NCBI GenBank assembly: GCA_030544235.1
Contig: CM060461.1
Span: 1,068,949 to 1,132,948, forward strand
Direction: 5' to 3'
Length of the DNA: 64,000 nucleotides
Source: Lepturacanthus savala
Lineage: Eukaryota; Chordata; Actinopteri; Scombriformes; Trichiuridae
Of this stretch, positions 37,992 through 52,341 are shown piece by piece. Position numbers and translations under genes: made by a program. Every line of letters starts with the position of its first letter. Positions within the stretch are counted from its first letter, which is position 1. The notes beneath the pieces are model-generated. The model searched no databases, had not been told where the DNA came from, and saw only the letters and a program-made list of their open reading frames with translations.

Positions 37992-38727
37992 GGTAAAATG
38001 GGCCAGTCAAATGACAAAGGGAAATTCAAAATAAATTAATCATCAGTTTATAATGTTAAAACATAACTTTTAAAATGCATTAAACAAACTCATATTGCTG
38101 CTATTAAAACAAGAACAGATCAGTTATGTGTTGTACACACATGCTAACACACCTATGTATGCAAGCTAAGCTAACGCTACACAAAAGCTAGCACCCAGTC
38201 ATATGTAACAAGCTAAGTTACACGAACACAGTAAGTAGTGACTACTTTGAGTTGAACTAATTTCACATGACAATCAACATACTGTCCATGTTTTAGTTGA
38301 ACCAGATGTCATACATGTGTGTTTGTGAGTGACACAGAGGGTTAGGCCCATTTTAGCTGAAACCATGTGGCCCATTATCTTAGGGGATTAAGGTAAATTG
38401 GGCCACAAAGATAAACATCTTGTTAATATATCAAACTAATAACATTATTTCTGATGGATGCCATCAAGACAGATATCATGCATAGTTTTTATGTGAATGT
38501 TTGTTTTCTAATAGAGTCATCCTTATAGCTAAGTCAGATCTCACCCACCATAGTAACCATAAACTAATCAAATCACTGTAGAAACCATAAACTAATCAAA
38601 TCACCTGTTACTTGTCAAGCACAGTTATGTCAACAGTTTGAAATCCTTTGTAGTTATTGGCTCTAATTTCTAGAGGAGCTGGGACCACAAACCTGAAATG
38701 ACCCATTTTACCTGATACAACCCTATG
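37992..38727 (-). mobile_element. TAGGGTG inverted-repeat element, copy 4
   Basis: It begins within GGTAAAATGGGCCAGTCAAA (first end lost) and ends CCATTTTACCTGATACAACC then CTA. Interior order matches copies 2 and 5. Confidence 0.8.
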
Positions 38728-38848
38728 TTTTAATAAGTATGTAACTCAATCAAAATACAAAATGTTTTGTTTATAATAGATTATATTGAGCTGTTTTTAG
38801 CTGCATGTTGAGTGATCTCCTTCTGTTAACGTGCCAAGTTGCTTTGCC

Positions 38849-39010
38849 TTTCTACAGTGGCCCAGAGTGAACAAACCAAGCAGTGACTTCAGAGATCATT
38901 TTTCACGTTTATGTTTTTGTATTATCTATTGTCTATTATAGATTCTCCTAAACACTTGTGTGACTTAGTTGGTTGCAATCTTCATCAGAAACTAGACACA
39001 GCACCTTTAA
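38849..39010 (-). mobile_element. ACCTTTAA-ended MITE fragment
   Basis: TTTCTACAGTGGCCCAGAGT, ACAAACCAAG, TTGGTTGCAATCTTCATCAG and GCACCTTTAA match the right half of the element at 59482-60714. Confidence 0.65.
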
Positions 39011-40433
39011 TACTTGTAAGACATTTGAGGAAACTTCACTCTCTGAGGTTTAATGGGATCTGTTTATTGTGCAGGAAGAAACTCCAGTGAAACCTGTTGA
39101 CAGTGTGGATTTTACTCTGTTGAATTCCTGAGCCACAAAATAAAAAAAGAAAACTCCTGCAGAAATGTTAGAGATGTTATTGCTTTTTAAATGCTCTGTA
39201 TGTGTGTTTTCTGATCCTGTGCTGATGACAGAGACAGATGTTTTTGACTTTTAAAACTTGTTGTGATGTTGCATCTTACGTTTGCTTGGTTAAGGTTGTT
39301 TGTGAGTATGAGATGTGAAGAGAAGTCTCCAGACACTTCTTTAAAAAATTGAATGCATAATAAATACATGTTGGATCTTGTGTTTTTGCCTCTGAAAGAC
39401 TACAGCCATTATTCACAGCATCACATGAGGCCTCTGACAGAAACACACAGCTTTTCAGTGACCCTGTTGATGTTTTTTTTTCTGGTGACGACACACCAGA
39501 TAAATCACCTGGAGAAATTGACGCGTTCATTTTGACTCGTCTTTGACTGAATCTCATGTTTTATTTCCAAAATCACAAGCTTCTGAATCAATCTCCTGTC
39601 CTTCAGCCAGAGGTTTCCACACCTCAGCTGAATAACAAAAAGCAAACACAGGAGGAGAAAACACAGCGCAGTGCAGCACTGCAGCTCTTTGTAAAGTCTC
39701 GAACTGATGGAGGGGAGAGAAAACAGAGAAAACGGTGAAATCACCACCTGTTGAGACTGAAGCGACAACTGCAGCACCAGCTTCTCATTCTGCAGCCGAG
39801 CTGTGTTTTTAATAGAGCTTTTTTCCTCGCCGATGGGAACAGTTTGCAGCCACAGCTCATCAGTATGTGTCTGGGTTTGGTAGACAAGGCTGGAACATGC
39901 TGCTGTGGCGAACGCATCACAAATCATGATGGTAGAGACTGCTGCTTCTCTCTCTCTCTCTGATTTTTTTTCTTTTCTTCTTGCCTCGATCGATTGGTCC
40001 GATTTTTGCCTGGGCATGTAATGGACCAGCTGCTGTGAGGCAAGTTGTTAAGGTGGGAAGTCATGGTGTGTGAGTCTGTGTGTGTGTTTTTTTAATCTTC
40101 TGCTGCATCTCTTGCAGTCTTGCTCTCAATTTAATTCATTAGTGTTTATTGGATCAAATCTTACATGAGTGGAGCTGCCAAAAATATTCTGAATATCGCA
40201 AGAAAAACCAAAAAAAATGAGTGTGAATACCTGCCAAATGTGCTGCAGAGCCTCACTCGCTCTCTCCCCTCTTCTTTTTATTATTTTTTCTACTTTGCTC
40301 CATGTCTCGGTGCAGCAGAGGCTCATGGGAGCAGCCCCGAGCGACCCCGTGGGATAAATCCATTTTGGTATCCCGAAATCTTGACAGATACCTTTTTTTT
40401 CTGTCTGTATGAGAAAGAGAAATAGTGCAGTCT

Positions 40434-40436
<3 letters not shown>
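39011..40436. other. No gene seen
   Basis: The longest non-repetitive frame away from the LINE is here (minus strand 39505-40017, 170 codons), but it shows no domain, has low-complexity ends and lacks supporting splice or promoter signals. A short (TC)n lies at 39946-39961. Confidence 0.4.
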
Positions 40437-40503
<67 letters not shown>

Positions 40504-40519
40504 ACACACATGCACACAA
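40437..40519. repeat. (CA)n microsatellite
   Basis: Perfect CA to 40498, then TACACACACATGCACACA. Confidence 0.97.
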
Positions 40520-41630
40520 GCAGCAGGGAGCAGAGAGGGGAGCAGGCAGGAGCCTCCCAGGCATTTTACTCATGTAGAGAATGTAATGAAATCTGAGCCA
40601 CTCAATCTCTCCTCTTTCTCATGCACCACACACCATGAACAACATTTAAAGGATGTAATGAATGTGGTGATGATGCCTTTTTTAAAGCTGCACCTTTCCA
40701 TAACTTGGATATATTCTAGATGTTTTTTTTGCATCAATTCTCACACATCACAAAAATTCTGCCTGATTTTTTTTGTCATATTTGTAAAGTATGAAATCAT
40801 TTCTAGAATTTAAGAATAAGCACAGCATGAGTTTGTAATGATTAACTCACCGAAGGCTCAGTGAGGTTTAGTTCTGCAGAACTGAGAGAGCAGAACAAAT
40901 CTTCCTATAGTCTTCCCAAATTTACACTTTTCCTGGGTTTTATTTTTTTTAGTTTATTTGTTTTGAACATCGAAAACCAAAATAAAAATTCAACAAAGAT
41001 AGATAGAAAATTAAAAAAAAAGGTAGAAAAGGAAAATAATACAATCATTTCACATCAATTTACACATTCAAAAATGAATAGGAAGAAGTGTCTTACCCCT
41101 CTATCAGTCATATGAATATGCAATTAATAGTACTCATTTTCATTAGTAATTTTCATAGTGTACAATTAACATACATTGGATAAATTAGCTTCAGAAAACT
41201 TAGTAGCGATGCAGATACGCTGTAGCGCACAGCAACACCAGCTCTGAAAAAACAGAAATAATGCAATACGCTCACCGTAGTATGTAGTACGTCTGTTGTA
41301 CATCCCTCAGCCAATCTTTTTATATTGATTACAGTCCACACTACAGCTCCTGGCCTTTCACTTTCTTTTCAGGCTTTATTTTCTGGTCCTTTATATCCTG
41401 AATCTCCTTCAGGTTTTACACCTTTATTTCAGCTTGTTTCTCTTTTCTGTGGTGATTTCTGACAAATGCTGAGTAGGATTTCTTTTTCTCTGCTGAAATA
41501 AAGAAAAGTACAACCTGGGAATTATTTGTATAAGGCAACCTGTGTCTTCCTGGTAGAAAGGTGTAACCAAATCATGGGCTTTAACAATCTCTTTACATTG
41601 AGAACAACACATTAATCAACATATCTTATA
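40520..41630. other. No gene seen
   Basis: AT-rich non-coding DNA. Confidence 0.5.
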
Positions 41631-42220
41631 TATTGCCTGGCCAAATAAAACGACCTGACTGGTGAGTAGTTTCTCATTTCTTAAACAACCATGTAGACCA
41701 AAGCAACTGGACTTCTCAGTTGGTTTGAACACATTATTGGTCCATTGTTGATCCAATACATTATTCAAAATTGGAAGTACAATGGGGAACCAGAGTGATG
41801 GAGCATCAGGATAAGACGAGAATCAGATGAAGTGAATGAGCAGGTTATTTCATCAATGGATGGTTTCTTCCCTGATGGCACCAAGATGACATTGCCAGGA
41901 TTCATCAAATTGTGATGTAGTGGTTTAGGGAGCATGAGACATCACTTTCCATGGAATGGCCTCCACAGAGTTTACACCTTTATCCCAATTGAAAATATTT
42001 GGTGTGTGTGGAGTAGACTTTGCGCAGTGGTCCAACTCTACCATCTTCAATACCAGATCCTGGTGAAAACTGAATGCAATACTGAATAGAAATAAATTTG
42101 TGACATTGCAGAAGCTTATCAAAACAATGCCATAGCAAATGCATGCCATAATTAAGGCTAAAGGTGGTCCAATGAAATGTGTGTGCCCTAATTTTTAGGT
42201 GCAACTTTTTTTTTGGCCAT
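41631..42220 (+). mobile_element. Tc1-like transposon, internally deleted
   Basis: Ends TATTGCCTGGCCAAATAAAA and TTTTTTTTGGCCA are inverted repeats of a second Tc1-like family. About 590 bp remain. ACATTGCCAGGATTCATCAA, CTTTGCGCAGTGGTCCAACT and GACATTGCAGAAGCTTATCA are from the C-terminal part of a Tc1 transposase gene, and GGAATGGCCTCCACAGAG marks its WPPQSPDLNP-like block (damaged). The N-terminal half and first catalytic Asp are gone. Confidence 0.8.
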
Positions 42221-42607
42221 GAAGACATGGTTTAGTGTTTCACCCGGAGGAGGTGTTAACCAGTCAGAGAAAAGACATTGTTACTTATGAAGTCAAGAGG
42301 CTCTTTTGTTTAAAGCTTTTCCCTGAGTTCCCCTCATGTAGTTTAGATCACACTCAGGGAATCTGTTCACCACAGCACATCTTTCTAACTTGCCATTTCA
42401 TGGCATGTCATGCCATTTTACTTCAGGTAGTTGACTTACAGTGTGGATGCAGGCTGTCAGGCAGAGCTAATCAATCGCTGAACATTGGAGTTTCACACAG
42501 AATCTGAGGCATTATTATTACCAACACTGGTAATTTAGTTTCAGTCTTTGTCATAGTTGTCGTATTTGTTGATGAAATAAATGTCAGTCAGCAGTGGAAC
42601 AGACTTG
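42221..42607. other. No gene seen
   Basis: Unique-looking; the 90-codon frame at 42235-42507 lacks a recognised domain. Confidence 0.4.
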
Positions 42608-42619
42608 GCATTCACAAGT

Positions 42620-42980
42620 CAGTCATTTTCTATACCTGCTTATTCCTCATTAGGGTCGCAGGGGTCTGCTGGAGCCTATCCCAGCGTGTTACGGTGAGAG
42701 GCAGGGATACACCCCAGATGGTCGCCAGCCAATTGTGGGGCACACACACCATTCACTCACACACTCACACCTACGGTCAATTTAGAGTTGCCAATTAACC
42801 TGAGCATGTTTTTGGACTGTGGGAGGAAGCCGGAGTACCTGGTGAAAACCCACGCAGACACGGGGAGAACATGCAAACTCCACACAGAAAGGTCCCAGAC
42901 CCCGGACCAAGGAGGTCTTGAACCTGCAACCTTCTTGCTGTGAGGCAACAGCGCTAACCCCTGCGCCACCGTGTCGCCCC
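42620..42980 (-). mobile_element. tRNA-headed SINE, copy 1
   Basis: Minus-strand 5' head holds an A-box-like TGGCGCAGGGG and B-box-like GGTTCAAGACC, the internal polymerase III promoter of tRNA-derived SINEs. The body contains TTTTTGGACTGTGGGAGGAA and GAAAACCCACGCAGACACGG (as read on +). Perfect 12-bp duplication GCATTCACAAGT at 42608-42619 and 42981-42992 proves a retroposition event. Non-coding. Confidence 0.88.
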
Positions 42981-42992
42981 GCATTCACAAGT

Positions 42993-43314
42993 ATAAATAA
43001 TTAATATATAATTCAAGTAAAAGAAGAATAGAATTTTAATACCATAGATTGTGTTGTTTGTATCTACATGAGCAGCTCTTACATGCTTTTCCAGTTTCTG
43101 AGCCACTGTAGATGATTCATTGATCAGTTGGTTGAAATCTTCAACTTCACCAGTAATTGATGCTAAAAACTACACATTGTACCTTTCACATTATTATTAT
43201 AGTATAAAATTTATTCGAGAAGTCATTTAATGTCTTATAGAGTCCTAAAATCATACAAAAAAACATACATACAACAAAAACATGAACATCTACCGCTTTG
43301 TGATAAGTAAAGTA
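42993..43314. other. No gene; MITE trace
   Basis: 43090-43187 (CCACTGTAGATGATTC, AGTTGGTTGAAATCTTCAAC, ACTACACATTGTACCTTTCA) is a diverged fragment of the ACCTTTAA-ended MITE. Confidence 0.4.
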
Positions 43315-44612
43315 CACTCTTAGAAATTCCCCCCGTTAAAAAACAGTAAACAACTGGCAGTAGGGTTGCCAGGAAGTATCTGTAAAATTAACAGTATGTT
43401 GCTGTTGCTGAAATTCACAACTTGCTACTGTTTTCATAAATACAGCAAAGAGCTGTTATTTTAAAATTTAACAGTAAATTGCTGTTGAAATAATTGACAG
43501 TAAAAAAAAAAAAACATTTTATTTGAATTTTATTTGAATTTGAAACTGCAACTTAAAATATCAAGACAAATACTATTCAAAGTGTCCTTTCAAAACATTT
43601 TATTGACATTCAACATGCAAACATGTATGTATCAAGTTTGGCTACAGTTGTGCTAAAGCCAAAGCATGGCAAACAATGCCTAACTTTCTCCAAAAAATAA
43701 TATAAAATAAAAACAAATTAAAAATCCAATTATATTAGTTATGAAATGTTAGAAAAACACTTGGTGAATTAAAAGAAACACTTTGGTGGCTCATCTAAAC
43801 ATAAAAAGAAAAGTTCATACATACCATGTATATCAACCGAGGAGTTCTCAATAATTTGAGAACAAAGTTTTACTGTACCTCCCTTTGAATTTCTTTGCCA
43901 AACAGGAAGGATTCTCTAAAGGGAAAAAAACATTAAGACAAAGGCAAAAACATACATTAACCAACTGATTATCAGTTCTCAAATCAGGTGACACTTTTTT
44001 TAATAAAGTTCACATACTGACAGACTGACAGTTCACAGACACTGAACCCTTAATTTACAAGGCTGTGGGCATCGTGTAAAATTTATGCTGCTAAACAACC
44101 ATTTTTTGGACCTTGCCACCTTCTGTTAATGTTTCAATAATATGTACTCATATAACAGCTCAGTATTCCAATTAGCAAGTGTTAAAAGCAAGATAATGTT
44201 AGCTAGCAAAGAATTTACTCACTCTGAGTGTCATATTTAACTATAGGAATTGCTCTTCTTCCAAATGACTCAAAACATAGTAAGTAATGGTTGTTGCTTG
44301 CTCTAACTAACAAAACAATGAGGCACTCACCTGTTGATTGAAAGGATGGACGGAGATAGGGAACAAGTTGCTTCGTTCCTTCCTTCCTTCAAGCATGTGC
44401 TCACTGCTCAAATCTTTTTTTTCCCAAAATGCAATGCAAATATTACAAGACCTTACTGTTTTCTTTACCTGGACCAATAATACAGTAACATAATGTTCTA
44501 AACTGTTATTATACTGTTTTGTCTGTTATTATACAGGATTGTCCTGTATATAAATATAACAGGATCTTGCTGTTGATATTTTCTTGTAAATTTACAGCAA
44601 TTCGTTAGAGTG
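43315..44612. mobile_element. CACTCT...AGAGTG inverted-repeat element, 1.3 kb
   Basis: The ends CACTCTTAGAAATT and AATTCGTTAGAGTG are inverted repeats, with TA just outside both. Both subterminal zones are packed with AACAGTAA/TACTGTT/CTGTTATT-type words (43345-43505 and 44450-44605). CACT termini recall CACTA/EnSpm elements, but no matching 3-bp duplication is seen. No transposase frame, so non-autonomous. Confidence 0.6.
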
Positions 44613-45100
44613 TAGCCTTTGTCTGATTTTTTTTTTTTTATAAATTTAAACTAAGAACATATTTAGTACTTTTCTGGTCTTCATTGTCTTCCCAATGCAA
44701 GTTGCAAAAATATTGATAGTGTTAACATGTGAATGAAATGTAAAGACAAAGTCATATTTATTAGGAGGCAAGGTTGACAAAAAATCACGAGTTGATTGAA
44801 AACACCACTTAGCAGCAGCAGTTTTTTGTTCTGACAGCTTCTCTGAACTGTCCTGTGTCCCTCTTCATTAGGACATTATTAGTTTTGTTCAACTACACAC
44901 ACACACACACACACACACTGTGATGCACAGTTCACACATCCAGCTGCACCTTTATTATTTTTTCACCTTGTTTTTTATAAACCAAGACAAATGAGAGAAT
45001 GTGGAAATACTACGAGGAGGAGGAAGAGGAGGAGGATGAAGAGGGGAGTGTTGCTGCTTGACCTTAATGGACTCATCTAAATGTAAATGAGCCCTGAGCT
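44613..45100. other. No gene seen
   Basis: AT-rich; short (CA)n at 44896-44920 and a GAGGA-rich stretch at 45014-45048. Confidence 0.5.
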
Positions 45101-45106
45101 AGAGAC

Positions 45107-45250
45107 AGTGTCTGTCTGTCTGTCTGTCTGTCTGTCTTTCCGTCTCTATCCTTGTCTGTCTCTATCTTTGTCTGTCTCTTCCCATCTTGTCTGTCCTACT
45201 GTCTGTCCTTCTCTTTGTCTGTCTGTCTCTGTCCATCTGTTTGTCTTTCT
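45107..45250. repeat. (GTCT)n array, imperfect
   Basis: GTCTGTCTGTCTGTCT followed by degenerate units to about 45250. Confidence 0.9.
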
Positions 45251-45296
45251 GTTTCACTAAGAACATATTTTTTAGTGAAACAGACAGACAAACAGA
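45236..45296. repeat. Long hairpin 1, 25-bp arms
   Basis: Arms 45236-45260 and 45272-45296 pair with one mismatch around an 11-nt loop; the core is TTTCACTAA / TTAGTGAAA. The outer arm is GTCT repeat on one side and its complement GACA on the other, so the flanking array is inverted here. Confidence 0.85.
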
Positions 45297-45321
45297 CATA
45301 TAGACAGACAGCAGACAGGCA

Positions 45322-45377
45322 GATTGTTTAATTATGAGGATGTGTCTTTCGCATCACATCCTCATAATTAAACAATC
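45322..45377. repeat. Long hairpin 2, perfect 23-bp arms
   Basis: 45322-45344 and 45355-45377 are exact reverse complements (GATTGTTTAATTATGAGGAT... ) around the 10-nt loop TCTTTCGCAT. It lies 25 bp after hairpin 1. Could be an RNA stem, a cruciform or a repair-generated inverted duplication. Confidence 0.9.
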
Positions 45378-45529
45378 ACATAGGTTGATTGTATTGTTCA
45401 GTCCACAGCATTTTTTTTATTTTTTGTTTTTAGTTCAGGTTAAAAGACATGATGTGGGTTAAAGTTGGGCAAGTGTCGTCATGGCAACAGTAAACAAGAG
45501 ATAACTTTTTTAAAAAACTGTGGAAGCAA

Positions 45530-45935
45530 ATAGAGGTCTGTCTGTCTACATGTCTGTCTGCTGTCTGTCTGTCTATATTTCTGTCTGTCTATATGTCTGT
45601 TTGTCTGTCTATATGTCTGTCTGCTGTCTGTCTGTCTATATGTCTGTTTGTCTGTTTGTCTATATGTCTGTCTGTTGTCTGTCTGTCTATATGTCTGTCT
45701 GTGTATATGTCTGTCTGCTGTCTGTCTGTCTATATGTCTGTCTGTCTATCTATGTCTGTCTGCTGTCTGTCTGTCTATGTCTGTTTGTCCATCTATATGC
45801 CTGTCTGCTATCTGTCCGTCTATATGCCTGTCTGCTGTCTGTCTGTCTATATGTCTGTTTGTCTGTCTATATGTCTGTCTGCTGTCTGTCTGTCTGTCTC
45901 TCTGTATATCTGTCTATATGTCTATCTGTCTGTCA
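45530..45935. repeat. (TGTC/TATA)n tetranucleotide array
   Basis: About 400 bp of CTGT units regularly interspersed with CTATATGTCTGT. SVCLSICLS-type frames in all phases are artefacts. Confidence 0.95.
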
Positions 45936-48500
<2,565 letters not shown>

Positions 48501-48664
48501 AAGGCTGTGCAATTAATTAATATAATAATTAATAAGCAAATATTTAATCTTCACCAAACAGTGATCAACACTTTACACCATGTTATGAACCAAACAACTA
48601 ATTGAGTAATCCTTTCAGTAGCTGATAGTTTAATCAACTAAAATAGTCATTAGTTGCAGCCCTA
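48501..48664 (+). mobile_element. GTTGCAGCCCTA-type MITE
   Basis: AAGGCTGTGCAATTAATTAA at the left and ATTAGTTGCAGCCCTA at the right form inverted-type ends; the interior has GAACCAAACAACTAATTGAG. Confidence 0.6.
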
Positions 48665-48794
48665 GTGAGGCTTACAGCAAACTGTGTATACAGTACCTAT
48701 GATTTAGTGGTTTGCTGAAGAAAAGCCATTTAAACAGTGAGTCTAGAATCAAATCTGAACACAAACAGAAACCCTAGCTTGATAAGGTCTGATC

Positions 48795-48975
48795 TAGAGC
48801 TGCAATGAACAAATAAGGAATAATCAATTAGTCCATCAATAGATTTTATTTTTATTTTGAAAATCCCATATTTTACCTTATTATTAGGTTTCACTTGAAG
48901 TTGTGATGTCACCAACTAGATATATTTGTATACACCATTTTAACATCTCTCTCCAGCTTTTCTCTGCAGCTCTAA
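48795..48975. repeat. GAGCTGCAATGAAC repeat with AGATATATTTG block
   Basis: It begins AGAGCTGCAATGAACAAATA with AATCAATTAG, then GTGATGTCACCAACTAGATA and CTCTCTCCAGCTTTTCTCTG, shared with 28670-28800 and 53910-54010. Confidence 0.5.
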
Positions 48976-49977
48976 TGGGTTGTTTGGTGTTGTATTTTGT
49001 TTTTCATAAATATTAATGAGCCTTTCCTCTGATTGCTTTGTATTCTTACAAATTTAATGCCTGAGAAATCCTGATGGCTGGTATTAAGGCTCAGTTTTTG
49101 AATTCTGTGGAACATGGGACAGTATTTGCAAAAAATCTTTGACATTCTTATAATCAAAAATATAAGACCTGTGTCTTACTAGTTAAATGGTTTAAATGTG
49201 AAGTAACATCAGAAGGAAACATTGAGCTAGCATCAGAAGCAACTGAGTTGGAGGAGGAGAAGTAGCAGTGAAGTGGATTCAAACCTGTAACGCTGCAGTT
49301 TTCTGTGAATTCTCCAGCATGTGAAGGCAGAAATAATGAACCACTAACAATAAAAAACTACCATGAAGAGACATACATTTCATTACTGTTGAAAATGATG
49401 AGAAAATGTAGATCTTAACTAGCATCCAAAACATCATGAAAATCTTAAGGACTATAACTTTAACATAGAACATAGATGTTCTTTTGTTTGAAAAATCACA
49501 AGTTTTTACACACTTAGTGTCACATGAGCCATGATACAAATTATCTTTGTTCAGCTCAAAGTGTGAGAGAGTCTGCATCCTGAGTCCAGAGTTTGAGGAT
49601 CACTTTGAATATATGAGAAAAGATCTGATCTGTAATTTTAATAGATTCATCAAACATCACAAACCAATCTACTGAAAGAAAATGAGATTGAAGAACAGTT
49701 GTGAGGTAGCAGCCCTGCACATATTTTCCACTTCTAGATTGTAATAAAAATGTGTCATCTGAGTTGAGAGAAAATCCTGTCCAAACATATCCTCTGATGG
49801 TTCGACTGACAAGTGACTAAATCGTTGCGGCTCACGTTACGACCCAGTGACTTGGCACTGATCTGCACATGGCCTTAGTGATGTCTGGCTGGAGACTTTT
49901 TTATTTCTGAGCAGCCAGTCCTATCTGGATCTGGAGTGAAAGGCTAATACTCTGTGATGGTTTATACAACCACTGGG
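48976..49977. other. No gene seen
   Basis: AT-rich; the minus-strand 99-codon frame 49279-49578 has no recognised domain. Confidence 0.45.
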
Positions 49978-50008
<31 letters not shown>

Positions 50009-50059
50009 CGTGCGTGCGTGTGTGTGTGTGTGCGTGCGTGTGCATGCGTGCGTGTGTGT
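49978..50059. repeat. (GT)n/(GTGC)n microsatellite
   Basis: GT tract with GCGT interruptions. Confidence 0.95.
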
Positions 50060-50069
50060 ATCCACTATA

Positions 50070-51370
50070 TAGGGTGACATCAGGTAAATTGGGCCACTTT
50101 TTGTCAAATTGTTTGGGACAATTACTCAATACCAAATATGCCTTTTCCATGTATATTTATGATTAATAATGAGTGTATCTCAGTCATCCTTGAGGAGCTC
50201 AGAGTAGAACCGCTGCTCCTCTGCATCGAGAGGAGCCAGCTGTGGTGGCTCAGCATCTAGTGAGGAGCCTCCTGGACACTTCCCTGGTGAGGTGTTCTGG
50301 GCACGTCCCACTGGGTGGCAGCCCCGGGAAAGACCCAGGCCACACTGGAGAGACTATGTCTCTCAGCTGGCCTGGGAATGCCTTGGGGTTCCCCTGGAAG
50401 AGCTGGATGAAGTAGCCGGGGAGAGGGAAGTCTGGGTTTCCCTGCTGAAGCTGCTGCCCCCACGATCCAAATATGGATAAGTGGGAGATATATCTGATCA
50501 CTTATAATTATAGGCCCCACAACTCTTGAAACATCCACTGTGCCACTAAAATAGGCCATCTTATCACATAAAATGGGCCAGTCAAATGACAAAGGAAAAT
50601 TCAAATTTAAAATTAATTCATCATCAGATTTAATGTTAAAACATAATTGCTCAGAACCAGATACAACACACACACCTTTTAAATGCAATAAACAAACTCT
50701 CTGTCAAGATCTGTCATGTGTTGTACACACACATGCTAGCAAATCTATGTATATACGCTAAGCTAGCACTACACAAAAGCGAGCACCCACTCATATGGAA
50801 CAAGCTAAGTTACACAAACACAGCAAGTTTCACTAATTTTACTAATTTCATATGACAAGCAACATACTGTCCATGTTTTAGTTGAACCTTATGTCATACA
50901 CACATGTGTTTTTGACACAGGGGGTTAGGCCCATTTTAGCTGAAACCATGTGGCCCATTTTATCTTAGGGGGTTAAGGTAAATTGGGCCACCAAAATCAA
51001 CACCACTTTTCCAAAAATGTATTAATATAGTAACAGGATTATTTCTGATGGATGCCATCAAGACAGATATCATGCATATTGTATGTACATTTTTTAATAG
51101 ATTTATCATCCTTATAATAGTTTGGTTAGATTTGTCATACCAGGCTACTTACCATGTACATTTGTGGTTCAGTCTAGATTTGAAGTATTGTCGCATCACC
51201 ATAGAAACCATAAATTAATCAATTCACCTGTTACTTGTCAAATACAGTTTTGTCAACAGTTTAAATCCTTTATAGTCAGTGGCTCTAATTTCCAGAGGGG
51301 CTGGGACCCCCAAACCTGAAATGACCCATTTTACCTGATGGCCCATTTTACCACCTTTTACCACCCTATA
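50070..51370 (-). mobile_element. TAGGGTG inverted-repeat element, copy 5
   Basis: Starts TAGGGTGACATCAGGTAAAT and ends CCCATTTTACCACC...CACCCTA; both ends lie in a TATA context. It is interrupted by the LINE fragment at 50180-50492. Includes internal TAAAATGGGCC-type words near 50570 and 50960 in both orientations. Confidence 0.85.
50180..50492 (+). pseudogene. LINE 3'-end fragment inside TAGGGTG copy 5
   Basis: It encodes, with stops, the last 90 or so residues of the LINE family at 32380-35739 (EELRVEPLLLHIERSQL, then HWRDYVSQLAWECLGVP and LLKLLPPRS). It is 5'-truncated and on the + strand. The host element is split between TTTATGATTAATAAT and ATAATTATAGGCCC, so the LINE came later. CpG sites of the full copy are largely changed here, implying greater age. 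Confidence 0.85.
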
Positions 51371-51990
51371 TATTTTTTCACCCTATAATCTGCTAGAACT
51401 AAATATACTCTCAACACTTCATCTCATGTTAGTTTTCAAACCCAAGCATCACTATAATCCCAACTGAGAGGGGAAAAAAACATTATTCTGAAAAGCTTAG
51501 TTTTGGATCCTTTAGGTCCGCCCCCCCTGCTCCACCGCTTCTGATCGGGTTAACCTGTACTTATTGAAGCTTTATTTAACCAGCAAAAGCTAACCGAACA
51601 CACATGTTCTTTTGCTGCAACGCCCTGCTTCATCCATGTTCCCACCACTGCCGGTTCATTGGAGGCTCTGAGCTGCTCTACTGGAGTGAGTCGGGTTCTG
51701 TTTATTGTTCAAGGCTCCATTAAAAGGGACAGTAGCTGTTCTCTGCTCCCACCCCAAACCAAAGATTGCAGTCTTGCAATTCTTAGTTTACTTAACTCTA
51801 AGTACTTGTGTCTGGCTTTGCATACATAAAAAAAAAAAAAAAAAAAAATCTTTTCCAAGTCGCAACAGGAAAATGCTGCTGGATTTACTCTTTCCAGGGA
51901 TTTATAATAATAATTTCAGTTCAGTTAACACTTCATGTTAACAGCAAATGATTTAACATATATGTAAAGTTTCCAGTTTCTAGCACTAAA
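51371..51990. other. No gene seen
   Basis: Includes a 21-base poly(A) run at 51828-51848. Confidence 0.5.
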
Positions 51991-51996
51991 TGCTCA

Positions 51997-52329
51997 TTCA
52001 TTCATCTTCTATAGCCGCTTATTCCTCATTAGGGTCGCAGGGGTCTGCTAGAGCCAATCCCAGAGAGGCAGGGATACAGCCTAGATGGTCACCAGCCTAT
52101 CATGGGGCACACACCATTACACCACTTACATGCTCCCCTCAATTTAGAGTCTCCAATCAACCATGTTTTTGGACTGTGGGAGGAAGTCAGTGTACCTGGT
52201 GAAAACCCATGCTGACACAGGGAGAACATGAAACTCCACACAAAAAGGTCCCTGACCCAGGAGGTCTTGAACCTGCGATCTTCTTGCTATGAGGCAACAG
52301 AGCTAACCCCTGCCCCACCGTGACGCCCC
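51997..52329 (-). mobile_element. tRNA-headed SINE, copy 2
   Basis: Same family as 42620-42980, more diverged and with small deletions. Minus-strand head has GGTGGGGCAGGGGTTAGC and GGTTCAAGACC. Probable decayed duplication AAATGCTCA / AAATACTCA flanks it. Confidence 0.8.
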
Positions 52330-52341
52330 ATAAAATACTCA

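Noticed and set aside
39505..40017. 170-codon minus-strand frame
   Set aside because: No domain, a low-complexity start over a (TC)n tract, and no splice or promoter support.
42620..42980. Possible functional tRNA gene
   Set aside because: A- and B-box-like motifs are present, but the sequence continues as a SINE body with a target-site duplication and lacks a tRNA fold.
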